Shown: piece by piece, positions 1 through 11,768 of the stretch
Layout: the number at the start of each line of letters is the position of its first letter
Position numbering within the stretch: position 1 is the first letter of the stretch
NCBI GenBank assembly: GCA_033807695.1
Contig: CM066308.1
Coordinates: 1,054,001-1,118,000, forward strand
Length of the DNA: 64,000 nucleotides
Origin: Daedaleopsis sinensis
Lineage: Eukaryota > Basidiomycota > Agaricomycetes > Polyporales > Polyporaceae
Direction of reading: 5' to 3'
Notes under the pieces: generated by a model
The model's input: only the letters and a program-made list of their open reading frames with translations
What the model was told of the DNA's origin: nothing
The model's database searches: none
Translations under genes and position numbers: made by a program

Positions 1-1584
1 GCGTGAGCGTGACGTTGTGGGCGAGGACCATTTCTGCGTTTGCAGGTCAGTGAGGCTCGAGATGAGCAGTGCACATCGCGTACCCTCCCAGACGACGGGC
101 GTCTTGCCCTTGGCCGTGAGCGACTTGTGCGTGGTCTGCGTGAACTTGTCAAGAGCCTGCTCCAGCGTGCTGCCGGACTCCTTGAGCGCTGCCTGGGTGG
201 GCGCGTCGATGTCGTAGCACTTCGTGTTGAGCTCGTCGCCACCAGTGCTGAATAAAGTTGAGGGGAACATCTTGGCTATGGCGGTGAACAAGTCCGCGAC
301 ATAGTTCGTGACCGTCGTGTTCGCGAAGCGCAGCTGGCCGGCGGGGGGTTCTGCGTTGTTCACGTGTTCACACCGTCTCTACTGCAGGAAGAGACGACAA
401 CGTACCGTTAGCGTAGGTGGCCCAAGGGGTAGCCCCGGGGCATGCGATGTATTCTGGGTGGACCTCCGCAATGATGGACGTGTGTCCGGGAGTGTCAACC
501 TCGACCATTACGTCGATACCGCGCTGGGATCGTCAAAATTGAAAATCAGATCCAACACTGATGCCGAAAAAGACGCACCGCGCCTGCGTAGGCAATGATG
601 TCCTTGACATCCTGCGGAGTGTAGACCTGGGACGACGAGTACGCGCCCTTGGCGGAGAGGTCGGTGAAGCCGGGGATCTGAAGCGGGAAGCTTTGGCTAT
701 CGACGACGTGCCAGTGGAACTGGTTGAGCTATATGTCGGAAACAAGAGAGATGAGTCGTTGTATGCGGTCGTGGTGGTGGTTCAGAGACAAACGAGGGAC
801 GGACCTTAACGGCGCTCATGGCGTCGAGCGTGCGCTTAATGTCCGAAACGGGGAAACTGCACAATTCATGAGTCAGAACGTGCCTCTTGCCTCTTCTCCT
901 TCGCCTCCATCTGCAGCTGCATATGCATACACTCATCGACTAGAAGAACTCACTAGTTTCGCGCTGTGTCCAACATCAATCCACGGTAAGGCTTAAATGC
1001 GAACACCAGAAGCAGTTATTCACCAGGAAGACACGCGGGGAAGCGAGGACGCGACATACATATGCGGGGGAGTCCTCGATCTTGAAGGGCGCACTGACAG
1101 TGTAAGTCGTGCCCTCATACTCGTACCAGAGCTGTGTGAACGTCGTGAGGCCGCGGAAGAGCCCAAGGCTGGAGTTGGCCGTGAGCGTTGCGGGCGAGCC
1201 GTCCGCGGGCACGATGAGCTCGTATGCCTCATCGCGGTCCTCGGGCGCCTTCTGCGCGTCGCTCGTGAGCGTGCTCAGCTTGTGGCCGCTGCCCGGCTTC
1301 AGCGTGAGCTTCGAGAGCGTCTTCGCGCCCGCGAACGACTTGGCGTCCGACGCCCCGCGGCCGACGACGAGGCGGCCGAGCTTGTCCTTGGCGAGCTGGG
1401 CCTCGGTGCGGAAGATGGCATCCCAGAGGTCGTTTGGCACGCCCCCGCCGGCGACGTTGACCGTGAACAGCTTGGAGAGGCGGAGCGTGCTGCTGCCGGT
1501 CTCGAGGTTCCGTGGCTGGGGCCAGAGGGCAGCAGCGGGCTGGCAGGCGACCGCGAGCAGCGCCGCGAGTGCAAGGAACTTCAT
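1..1584 (-). CDS. beta-N-acetylhexosaminidase, GH20 family (3' end beyond window)
   Basis: Secreted exo-enzyme that removes terminal N-acetylglucosamine from chitin oligomers and glycans; role in chitin turnover is family knowledge. The start at 1584 opens a signal peptide (MKFLALAALLAVACQPAAA) followed by LWPQP, the usual start of the mature enzyme. The first exon holds the GH20 N-terminal domain. Short exons then encode PYRGLMLDTARN, FPVSDIKRTLDAMSAVK, FHWHVVDSQSFPL, RGIDVMVEVDTPGH and the catalytic Asp-Glu pair in FSTGGDELN (near 250-300), then VVWEEMVLAHN, the substrate-binding Trp segment. At least six introns of about 50-60 nt lie between these blocks. Everything seen is in frame with no lesion. 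The C-terminus lies upstream of base 1, so the entry is partial only because of the window edge. Confidence 0.95.
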
Positions 1585-2497
1585 GATAGCGGAAGGTGGA
1601 GAAAGCGTAAACGAGAGACGGGGGCGGGGGTGGGGGCAGGGGCTGACAGCTCGGGGCCCTGATCAAGGGTCTATTGGAGGTGTTTGCTGTGATTCGCGCG
1701 CGCCTTATAACAGCTCATACTTAACGTTAACATCATCCCTAAGTAGACCCTCGCGGACGTCGATGGCAGGTCAAGACACGCGACACGCGCCGCGCGACGG
1801 TTTGATGTCGAGGAGGCCGGTGTCTCTTGGCCGCATGATCCATAACGCGCGCTCTCGCATCAGTGGCATCGGTACTCGCATGGTCATCTTCTCATGCGGT
1901 ACACGGGCAGCATGACACTCATGCTCAAGTCGTAGCTCTGTCTGGCAGAAGGAACGTCACTCGGAGGGTCGATGTCCACCGCGAAGAACACGAGGAGCTC
2001 GAAGGTTATCAAGGTTCAGGAACTGGGCCTCAATAGGCCTCAAGGGGGTTTTCGGTGCTTCACGACGTTTAATCTTGTCTCAAGACGCAATGATATCGAA
2101 TCTCTTACTTACCCGGTCACTGACCGGATCAGTGAATCAGATGATGCCAGTAACAAGTGTGTTTGAGAGTTTGAACCCATCGGCACGAAATCACTCTAGC
2201 GCAAGATAAGGAAGGATGTTCCTGGTGCCGTGATCAGGCCGACATATCAATGGTCACCGTCACCGCGTCAACGGCTGCACCATACGACGATGCAAGGGGA
2301 AATGACACAATGGTTGCATCGGACAAGGCTAGCGAAAATACGGAGGTTGCAATTGGTACCGGAACCATATAGTACTTACGACACCCAAACGGGACCTCTA
2401 TCTCCACACATATGGCAAACATGACCAGGAACCCCACTTAAACTCCCCAAAGTACCGCGGGCGCAGTCTGAGTATGCGCATGCACAGTGCACACTGC
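1585..2497. other. intergenic region between GH20 and ENTH genes
   Basis: About 0.9 kb holding the promoter of the minus-strand hexosaminidase and the 3' flank of the minus-strand ENTH gene. The open frames here are short, lack domains and have no splice partners I can see. No gene, RNA or repeat recognised. Confidence 0.6.
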
Positions 2498-4523
2498 TCA
2501 GAAGAGAAGATCGTCCAACCCATTCCCAGCCGACGCCGGCGCAGCACTCGAGCCAGCGGCAGGCGCAGCGAACGCCCCGAAGCCCGTACCCGCAGGCCTG
2601 TTCTGCCCACCCCACATCTGCGCCTGCGCCTTCTCCTTCTCGAGGTCCTTGATGCTCTTCTGCGGGCCGCTGGCCGCCGCCTTCCCTGCGCCCCCGGATG
2701 CCGAGCCGAGGGACATCGACCACAGATCGTCGAAGCTCGCGGCCGGCTTCTGCTGCTGCGCGCCTGCGCCTACGCTTGGGGACGTCGTCGATGCGCGGAG
2801 AGGCGGCGACGCTGCGGAGCCCGATGTCGAGGTCGGGACGAGCGGCGCACCCATCGGAGGGGGCGAGGCCATCATGGGTCGCATCATGTTCTGCATGGGG
2901 GCGGCGGGCGGCGATGCGTAGGGTGTCCTGGCCGGGGGAGCGGCAGTGGTCGATAATATGTTGAACAAGTTGTTGGTGGCAGGGGCGTGCGCTTGGTATG
3001 CAGGAGGCGACAGAGGCTGGGCAGCGAGCGCAGGAGGTAGAGAGGTGGGTGCGGTGGAAGCAGGAGCAGAGGCGTTGAGGAAGGACAAGCTGCTGGTCGG
3101 AGCAGCAGAGGGAGGTGCGCTTTGGAAGTCGTCGAAATCGTCGTCACCGCCTGCACCAAGTTAGCAACCAATTGCAATGAGGGAGCTGTAAACCTACCCA
3201 GCTGCAAAGTCTGAGAACCGACCGCCGGCAAAGCTTTCTCTGCAGGGGCGCTTCCAAACCCGTCATCGTCGTCCATACCCAGAAGATCTATCTCAGGTTG
3301 CTTCGGCTTGGGCGGTTCGGGAGCAGCGGGGAGAGTCGAAGACCTCTGAGGAGCCGATGCGAGAGTCGATGAACCAGTACCAGCCACAGAATTGGAACGT
3401 CGAGGCAGGACGTCGTCATCGCCTGCATCGTACTCCTGGAAGTTGCGCCGGCTACTAGAGCCTCCGCCTGCGCTACCGGAGCCATAACTATCGTAGTCTT
3501 GCTCTGTGGTTTAGTGACACTCGCATAATATAGCTATTCCTGACTCACCGCGACCACTATAACTACCTCCATCATAGGAACCGCTTCCACCGCCGCTGCT
3601 GTAGCTGCCACCTCCTCCGTAGCCCAGACTGTCGCTGCCAAAGCCACCGTAACGACTGCCGCTAGAGGTGAAGCTCATGGGGTCATTCCCTGTGCCAGTA
3701 TACTTGTGCTTGTTGGCCTTCGCCTTGCGGCGCTCCCCACGGATTTTCTCGACATCGCCGAGCAACTCAACGAGTTCCTTCGACCGATTGCGCACTGTAA
3801 CGCGCTCAATCTCCGACGTGAACGACGACATGTAGACGGACGCACCGTTGATACCCTGGTCTTTCCCCTTTTCGTCGACGTAGTAGAAATTCCTCAACAT
3901 CTTGATGGTGCTAATATGGGAGCGCGCGTCATCAACGACACGCTCACTACCGTTCTTCACCAAGTACTCCAGTAATTGCAGGGCCTGACGATGCAGGTCA
4001 TGATTGGGATAGAGCCTAGCTACATACGTGCTTACCTTGTAGATCTGTCGCCACTGACGTGCCTCCTTCTCCATGAACCGCGAATAGATAGCGGGCATGA
4101 TCTCGTTGAAGTTTTGGCTGTGCAGCATGAGTGGACTGCTGCGTACTCCCCATACGATGTGCACTCACAAGTTGAAGGTGCTATGACACGTACAGCGCAT
4201 CAACGAGAGGTTTCCTGTTGACTGGGCGTTGCACTCACCCTTGTGCGATCTCTTGCATCAACGTCGAGCTCGCGCCCCTGCGGGACTTAGCACCGTGCGC
4301 CCTACTCAGCGCCGAGCCGCACAGACTCACCAGGGCTCTTCGTTGGTCGCGTCCCGGACCTTCCCTTCCATCTCGCTCACGTTGAACACCACGTTCTTGG
4401 CCTGGAAGCCGTCAGCCTCGCTCGTCCCCCGGCGCCGCTCGTACACACCTGGTTGTACATCGACTTGATGTCGTACATGGTGATCTGCGAGAGCGCAGTT
4501 CCGAGAGACTCGATGCGGTCCAT
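2498..4523 (-). CDS. ENTH-domain clathrin adaptor, Ent3/epsinR-like
   Basis: Binds phosphoinositides through an N-terminal ENTH domain and helps recruit clathrin and cargo at trans-Golgi/endosome membranes (family knowledge). Exon 1 starts at 4523 with MDRIESLGTALSQITMYDI; following exons give FNVSEMEGKVRDATNEEPW, SSTLMQEIAQG, then an exon with RQWRQIYK, LVKNGSERVVDDARSHI and DEKGKDQGIN, the hallmark ENTH helices. KVRDATNEEPW and the GSERV block resemble the Ent3/epsinR branch more than plasma-membrane epsins. A low-complexity Gly/Ser/Tyr linker follows. The last exon begins with an acidic GDDDFDDFQ motif of the type that binds adaptor ear domains, runs through Pro/Ala-rich sequence and ends LDDLLF, a clathrin-box-like tail. 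I see no ubiquitin-interacting motif. The reading frame appears intact. Confidence 0.9.
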
Positions 4524-5191
4524 GGTGGATAACAGACGAAGGGCCAGGCGGGGACGGTGGTGGACTGGTGGTGGACGTGGACGACAACGATGACCGACAG
4601 AAACTCGGCATCTGTGTGTTACCGTTGTGACCGGCTGTGCCCGCGCTGTCACCCGCCCGTGACACTGGGCCTTGACCGCATTACTTATCGCCCAATTGCT
4701 TGAGTAAGCGAGATAATCAAGGGCTTCTACTTTAGATGATTCCGACAATGATCATCGTAGTGTTCCCTTACCTGGATCCCAACTTGAACGTTGAACGTTT
4801 GAACCACGACCAATCGAGTTGCCTTGTTATATGCAATCTCGCAGCTCCTACTAGCACAACGCTAGCTGCCTGATAAAGACCACTGGTTGTGCCTGTCCCA
4901 GGAGAACATGGCCGGGAAATCCACACGTCCCAATTTGGAGCCCTCCTGTGCAGGAGGGGAGGAACGCGCGGCGCGGTAAAGGCGGGATGGTTCTCAATCT
5001 GATGACATTTCTTCCCTCGCCTAGATAAAAGCGTCGCTCAGGCTATCGCGAACGTTGTCTACGACCGTCACGACCTTCACGATCTGCAACGCTTTTGCAA
5101 GTTCACGAACGTTAGATTCAGGTGCGCACCCTAACATTATCTCCGAGATGGCCGCTCTAACACTTGTGTGCGCATACATACATACATAGAT
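4524..5191. promoter_or_regulatory. divergent promoter region with an 8-bp-arm inverted repeat
   Basis: Shared upstream region of the minus-strand ENTH gene and the plus-strand serine-rich gene. It holds a near-perfect inverted repeat CCCTCCTGTGCAGGAGGG at 4941-4958, a TTGAACG heptamer pair at 4784-4800, and a short CATA microsatellite just before the plus-strand start. No TATA box is placed with confidence, and no binding factor can be named from sequence alone. Confidence 0.4.
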
Positions 5192-7517
5192 ATGCCTTCT
5201 ATTCTATCGCGGCTGCGCATGCGCACTCTGAGCCAGCACAGTAGCGCATCTACCCAATCTGCGACAGGAGCAGCGTCGTCCCCGCCTACGGACCCTCCCG
5301 CGCTCGCGCCATCTCGTTCAGAGCCTCTCCTAGTCGATCGCAGGATCGTAGAGGACCTCCCAGCCCTCCTCGGATCACTTGAGGCGACACACACGCCGAC
5401 TGGTGCCTTGTGGCCTTCACGTCCGCGGAAACGGTCGGGACTTGGCTCTCTCGGCCTGCGACCGCCTCCCAAGGAAGTTGAGGATCCCAACGCGGCGTCC
5501 GAGAAGGAGAACGCAGAGCTCAGGTCCGCCTCTCCCACCGCTGGCCCGTCCGCATGGCGAGGAAAGCAGAGACAAGCGTCTACCAACTCTCCATGGTCTA
5601 CGTTTGGCAGACACCGACGCCATGCGCGCTCGCCGTACGGAACGTCGGGACGCAGCTCGCGGCTCGCGAGTGCAGACTCGACTGCGCTCCGGACCTCGTC
5701 GATAGGCAACATCGGCGAGGGACAGTCACAGACCACGACGTCCAATCTCGCGTCGACGGCCTCCGTCGACCATCACACTAATTCCCGTCCGACGGAGACT
5801 CAGAGCAGCCACGTCTCGGTGCTTTCCACCCTCACCGGCTCACTCTCCAACCGGTCTTCGCACTCATACAACTCAGCAGCGGTAACGTTTGGCAATCAGA
5901 GCCCATCGCCATTACAGCACGACTCCGCCGCATTAATGGCGTATACTTCCATGCCGGTCTTTCCGTCGACATATTCGACCGAGAGCGTCCCGTCACGAAC
6001 ACACACGTTTCCCGGAAGACGCAGAAAGCGCAAGAGTAGAGAACGTAGTAGAAAGGAAGAGCGCCTATCCGAGACTCGCTTGGAGAGCGCCGAAGAACGA
6101 CCGGGAGATGCCGCGCCTCGTGCAAGGCGTGTGGGCGTCGAAACGACGAGCGAGCGGCCTTGTTCCCCCCATCTTATACCCCCTTCCTCGTCGCCGCCCT
6201 CGTCGTCAAGACTGCTAGACGGTGAGCTCGAGGATCGACTTTCCATTGCCTGCATCTCATTGCTTCGACTTTCTTGCAGCGGAAAACCGCGTCGACGGGG
6301 CTCCCGATAACTTATCGCGTACATCAAGTTCCACCCACATCGCCGTTCGAGAGGAGGAGAGCTGTATGGCAGACCCACGAACTGCGAGTAGCACGCTGAA
6401 CGGACAAACCAGCGACACGCGGGATGCGTCCAAACGGAGCTCGAGCACTGCTTCTCGCACCCGCAGCAAACGGCCATCCATTCTCAGCGAGCCATCCACC
6501 CCCATCGCCTCCTCTTCATCTCCCGCAAAACAGAACGGAGGGGCTGGCCCGTCATCTGCTGCGTTTCCAACGATCTCGACGCCCCCGCCCCCCGCGCCGC
6601 AGCGTGTGCCGCGCACCCCGCGCACCGCAAGCGAGCCTGGCCTTCGCTCCGTGTCTGAGAAGTCGGGCTTCGAGACGCCGCTGAACAACAAGGGCAAGCG
6701 CAAGGCGGACGACGTCGACCTGACCCCGCCCGACCAGCGCACGGCCGGCCAGCACGCGACGTTTGTGATCCCCGCCGACGGCCGTCGTGAGTCCCAGCGC
6801 ACGTCCGTCCAGCTTCAGGCCGCGTCTAATTTTGTCCAAGGTTCGCACCACGTCTCCGAGGTCTCCCGCGCCCCCTCTTCGTACCAAGGCCGCAAGCGTG
6901 CCCGTCTCTCCACCACATCCCCCTCCGGCAGCCCATCGCACTCTAGCTCTAGGCCGACCTCCCTCCAACGACATCCGACGGACTCGTGGCCGAGCCGCAC
7001 GGGGGTCCCCGCCGCGCTCCATCGCGTCGCGTCGAAGACGACGTCCACGCGCTCTGCAGCGCGGCCTGCGTCGAGCTCTGCGCACGCAGACAGGCGGCGG
7101 AGCATGTCCGAGATCTCGTTCCCGATCAGCGCGCTCGTCGCGCCCCATGCGCCCTCGGTGAGCGTCCGCTCGGGGGGCTACTACATGCGCGACCCGCGCA
7201 AGCCGCCGCGCATCCAGCCCACGCCATGGACGCTGCACATGTCCGCGGCGGACGAGCAGGGCTCCCCGGTGCACGCGTGGATGTTCTTCGTCGGCTTCGT
7301 GCTCTTCCCGCTGTGGTGGGTCGCGAGCTTCTGGCGGATACCGCAGACACGACGAGTGGGGGGCACGGACACGGAGAAGGCCGTGACGCTGGATGATCCC
7401 CAGGTCGAACACGATGCGAGGTCCTGGCGCAAACGGTGTCGCATCATGTCCGTGGTGTCGTTCTTGACCTACATCCCGTTCATCGTACTGGTCGCTGTCT
7501 TTGTACCCCGCAGCTGA
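5192..7517 (+). CDS. serine-rich protein with two C-terminal membrane segments
   Basis: Not recognised as a named family. Start is the ATG at 5192; one intron (6222-6279, 58 nt, GTGAGC...TTGCAG) joins the two frames, giving roughly 755 residues. The first about 640 residues are Ser/Thr/Pro/Arg-rich and look disordered, with basic patches such as GRRRKRKSRERSRKEER and KGKRKADD that could be nuclear-type signals or simply disorder. The C-terminal about 120 residues look folded: a conserved-looking RDPRKPPRIQPTPWTLHM lead-in, a first hydrophobic helix (WMFFVGFVLFPLWWVASFW), a polar loop and a second helix (VVSFLTYIPFIVLVAVF) six residues from the end. This suggests a tail-anchored hairpin membrane protein with a long cytosolic N-terminus. 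Function unknown. Confidence 0.75.
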
Positions 7518-7784
7518 CGGTTTCGTTCGCTTCGTCTCGTCTGCTCCGTCTACGGTCTTTCCCCGCCTCGGTCGCCATCTCCGTCCCTCCCTGGGTTTCA
7601 ATGTCCATCGTCACTCCTTTCGAGCCATTCATTTGAACGCTGAACATAGTTGGTTAATCGTCCCCGTCGGACGTTATGCTCTCCAAGTACCCTACAGCGG
7701 ACATGTTGTGCAGTAGATATTAAGTACATACATGCCAGAATCCAATAATACATGTTGTGCATTGCATCGCGACGTGATGTGGTA

Positions 7785-8577
7785 TCAGTCATCGTCGACA
7801 TCGAGGTCGCCCTCGATACCAATACCCTCGCCTGCGTCGTCGAACACGACTTCGTTTGCATCGTATTCCCACTGGTTCTGGTCCTCGTAATTATGATAAT
7901 CGGAGTAGACCACGGCGTCGACCTGCATATGTGGGGCAGGTTCGTTGCTGCCGTTGAGTCCGTTCACCGTCGGGGTAGTACCTTGCAGGGATGACTTGAC
8001 CGTGTTTAGCATGTCTTCCATCTGGTCTCCGAATCGATCTTCGAGCTCCTCTACAACCTGCGGCCCAGTGTTGAACGTCAGAGACCTGGTTAGCTGACAA
8101 GACATAGTGGACCCACCACGTAGAGCTCGACAGGCTCCGTAGGTGCGAGGTTCACTATTTGTAGCTTTTCAGCCTTGGTGAGGTCCCACTGCGCGAGACT
8201 GCGGGTCAAGTGCGCGATGCCCTCCGGGCTCTGTGCAGCCGTGGGCTGGAACTCTGCCGAGAGATATTGGATGGCCTGTCATCAGTCGGTCTCGAGCCCA
8301 TATATGCAGCATCCGGAGAGAGCTGACCTCGACCTCGACCGTGCGGAGATTCTCGCACACATCATCGGGCGGAGCCTGGTGTCGCGGGGGGTGGCCGGCT
8401 GCCTCCTCCTCCTTTTTGATGCGGAGGGCGGTTTTCGTGCGTGCAAGGTGGTCGCTCTCGAGCTCGCGGAGGAGAGTCAGGACCTCGTAGTTGGACAGCA
8501 GCGCCGCGCGTTGGTTGAGGACCTGACCGGCGGTCAATGCGCAGATTCCGCCCGCTCTCAGCAGCACGGACCTCCAT
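7785..8577 (-). CDS. RPC17: DNA-directed RNA polymerase III subunit RPC9 (CGRP-RCP/Rpb4-like)
   Basis: Stalk subunit of RNA polymerase III, the counterpart of Rpb4, acting with RPC8 in initiation at tRNA and 5S genes (family knowledge). Exon 1 is only ATGGAG (start 8577); a 49-nt intron with a weak GTCCGT donor leads to LNQRAALLSNYEVLTLLREL, matching the MEV-x-ALLSNYEV start of the family. Later exons encode NLRTVEVE, AIQYLSAEFQPTAAQSPEGI, then LTKAEKLQIVNLAPTEPVEL, the diagnostic HRDC-like segment, and VVEELEDRFGDQMEDML. The C-terminus is acidic (GIEGDLDVDDD). At about 200 residues it is longer than the human protein because of a linker and tail. The two-codon first exon is inferred and would need transcript support. 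Confidence 0.88.
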
Positions 8578-8829
8578 AGAGCGTTCAGAACGTTGCCAGC
8601 AGCATGCGAGGCAGTCTAGAAGTACAGATGGGTAGTCGCCGTCGTCGGGGCAGGCTGCGAAATTTGTCGAGGTCGGGGTCGGGGTCAAGCCATTGTACGG
8701 GCGCTCACGGTTCTTTCACGCTTTCTACCCCGCCACCATCATCGGACAGAGCGAACGGCAAACACACCTCTTTCTTGCCATCCACCCGCCCACTGCCCAC
8801 CCGCCAGCACCCCAGACTCCTCTGAAAAC

Positions 8830-10843
8830 ATGCATCGACCAGGTAATCCCCTCAGCCTCGGAGAAGCCGTCACCGTGTTCTCATCGCGTGCAGGTCAACC
8901 CCCTCAGCGTCCCCCAAGCCTCGGCCCCAATCCTGCGCTCGGCGGCCAGTATCGTGGGCCATATGCAGGCTACGCAATGCCCCAGCGGACCGTGATGCAA
9001 GGATATCCGAACCTCCCGAACCAGCGGACGGTCGTGCCCCAGCCCTCACCTAATTTCCTCCAGCAGCGCGGCCAGAATAGCTTCCCGTACAACGCCAGCA
9101 CGCTTCAGCAACAGCAAGCCCAGCCACAAGCGCAGCTCTCGTCGCAGCCCTCGCTCGCGCACGCCGCACACCCGCAACAAACACAGGGCTCGGGCGCCAG
9201 TTCGACGCTACCCCCGCACCTCGCGCAGAACGCCGCGCCGAGCAGCCTGGCGCCGTCCGTGTCGTCCCAGAGCGAACTCGGCCTCGACCCGATCGACTTT
9301 CCTGCGCTCGGGGCGGCCCCTGCAAGTAGCACGCCCGCAACGTCGTCCGCGAATGCGACGAGTTACGCAAGCCAGGCCGGGACAGGAGGGGGCGGGGGCG
9401 GGGCACAGGTGGGGAACGGGATTGGGGGAGCACAGCCGAGAGAGCTGACGGCGGAGGACTTCCCTGCGCTGGGCGGGCAGACACAAGCGGGGCAACAGCA
9501 GCCACCACCATCGCAGCAAACGCCGACGGACGGACACCCGCCAGGCCTCAATGGCTTCCAGCAGCACGCGGACCCGCAGCATCGACAGAACCTACTAGGA
9601 TCGCTGACGAGTGCCACTCAGCAGCAGCAGCAGCAGCCGGGATTGTTGAACTTGGGGCAGCAGGCGAGGAGTGTACATCCAGGCTTCCAGTCAGATGCGG
9701 ACAAGCAGCGGGTGCGTGCGTTCTTTTTGCAGTGGCCTGACGGATCCTCATGGGGTTCAGAATTTCACGATCAAGAACAACCATGCAAGCGCAGCAGCAG
9801 CTTGGAATTCCCCCATCGTCAACCCTAACGCCCCAACAAGTACTTTCACCAATGGCCAACAAAACCACACACAGGCGCAGACACCCTCGCAGCAGCCGCA
9901 ACAACAACAGTCCCAGCATCTGAACGCTCCCCCAGGCGTGCCACCACCAACATCGTTCCCTCAGCAGCCCACACCTGCGCAAACCCCCTATGTCGCGAAT
10001 GGTACCGTCGCTGACACCCCTCATCATCCTTCCCAAGGACCTGCTCACGCCACAAGCGCGGTACCACAAACACCTGCGCAGCAAGTACTCATGTCTCCGG
10101 CAGACCGATGGGGTCTCCTCGGGCTGCTCGCGTTGATCAAGAGTGCAGATCCAGATCAGAGTCTACTGGCGATAGGGACGGACTTGGGGACGATGGGGCT
10201 GGACATGCAGAACCCTGGGTGAGTTTTTTTTCCGTTCTTCCTTGACCCTGCCTTTCCTCATGGCATATACAGCAGCCTGTATTCCACGTTTATCACGCCG
10301 TGGGCAGACTCGTCCGCTGCCCACACGGTAGAACCAGACTTCCACCTGCCCACGTGCTACAACGTGACAGCGCCACCACCAGGACCGAACAAAGTCGCAG
10401 CCTTCAGCGACGAGACCCTGTTCTTCATGTTCTACGCGTCGCCGCGCGACGCACTGCAGGAAATTGCCGCGCAGGAGCTGTACGTCACCTCCCCCGTCTC
10501 GAGCTGCCGCGTGTCTGACCGTGCTGATTCTGTCAGGTTCAACCGCCAATGGCGGTACCACAAAGAGCTGCGGTTGTGGATCACGAAGGAGAGCGGGCAG
10601 CCGATCGCGAAGATGCCCGGGGGCGAGCAGAGCAGATACGCGTTCTGGGACCCGGAGAACTGGGAGCGCGCGCACAAGGAGCTCAGCGTGCTCTACTCGG
10701 ACCTCGAGGAGAAGACGCACCCCGCATTCGCGCAGAACCCGAACCCGAACCAGCTGAACGCGCCCGCCGCCGCGCCGCACCCGTCCGCCGCGCCGGTGCG
10801 CGTAGGGCAGGCCTTCCAGGGGATCAGCATGAGCGCCTTGTGA
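8830..10843 (+). CDS. NOT2: CCR4-NOT complex subunit NOT2
   Basis: Scaffold subunit of the CCR4-NOT deadenylase complex; its C-terminal NOT box pairs with NOT3/NOT5 and docks on NOT1 (family knowledge). The long N-terminal part is Gln/Pro/Ser-rich with two copies of a short D-F-P-A-L-G motif (LDPIDFPALG and LTAEDFPALG), typical of NOT2. The conserved end has DRWGLLGLLALIKSADPDQ, a block with YSTFITPWAD, CYNVTAPPPG and FSDETLFFMFYASPRDALQ, then FNRQWRYHKELRLWITK and YAFWDPENWERAHKEL, the NOT-box signature. Introns at about 9711-9759, 10219-10273 and 10486-10536 are required for frame. A possible 54-nt in-frame intron at 8842-8895 could remove 18 residues near the N-terminus; both readings are open. 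Confidence 0.92.
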
Positions 10844-11768
10844 GCCCGTGCGGAAGAACCGTTCGTCCATCTCGATTTCTAGTCCCGACTCCCCAGACTC
10901 TCTTCTCCGATCCACAACTGCGACCGCCCGCCCCGTAATCATTCCACCCCATCCCATCCCATTCCCTCACAACTCATCCATCCGTCCATTCATCCGAACG
11001 TTGTTTGTTAGTGTCCCAGAGCGCGTGTCTCCCGTCTGTGTCTCGGTGCTCTCACTCCGATTCTCTGCCATCGAGCTACCATACGCTTGTATCTGTAAAC
11101 CACAGCCTGTGCCCGTGTGAATCATACCATCCCGCCTATTGGTCTCTCGTTCTCTTCGGTGGTCGACTGTGTGATGACACTTGACAGTGCGCAGGTATGA
11201 AGTTGGCGGGTGTGCACTATGGCTGCGGTGAGTTCTCTCGGGCACAGTAGTGTCATACATGCAGACGCTCCCACTGACATGCAGGTGGCTTCTGCAAGTA
11301 TCGCAGAGAATAATGAGCCTATGTATCTCCCTTACTGTGACCGTCTCCCAATGTCCGGCTGCGCATATAGCTAGTCCTCAGAAATCGTCATCGTCCATCG
11401 CCGATGTTTACGGCCCTGTCGTTCAGGTGTCGTTCATGGTACGTCTCCAACAACTCCGATCTCCTTTTATGCAATGTTCTCTGCCAGGGTACCAGCCCAG
11501 CTGCAGTCGAGTCAAAACGCGGCGCTTCGCTCTGATCACTGGTTGTCAATGATGCCCAACCCAAATTGCCTTCTAAGTTTCCTTACCGAGACGAACTTTA
11601 CCGAGACGAACTTGCTCATGCATGCGGCCATGCCTGCTAATGATGATAAAACAGCCGCAGACCTGCTTAACTCAGACGGGCAATTGGTGTATTAGGCAAG
11701 CGTCTGGATATTCCTAGACACGATTAGTGTTCATGCCCTAACATCAGCTACACTTGTAAGCGGGTAGC
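10844..11768. other. convergent 3' region of NOT2 and permease genes
   Basis: About 0.9 kb between two converging genes. It has pyrimidine-rich stretches fitting 3' UTR sequence and a few short open frames without domain-like content. No RNA gene or repeat recognised. Confidence 0.6.

Noticed and set aside
1109..1915. 268-codon frame antisense to the hexosaminidase first exon
   Set aside because: Low-complexity Ser/Arg content opposite a firmly identified GH20 exon.
6552..7601. 349-codon frame antisense to the serine-rich gene
   Set aside because: Shadow of a GC-rich coding exon; highly Arg-rich with no domain.
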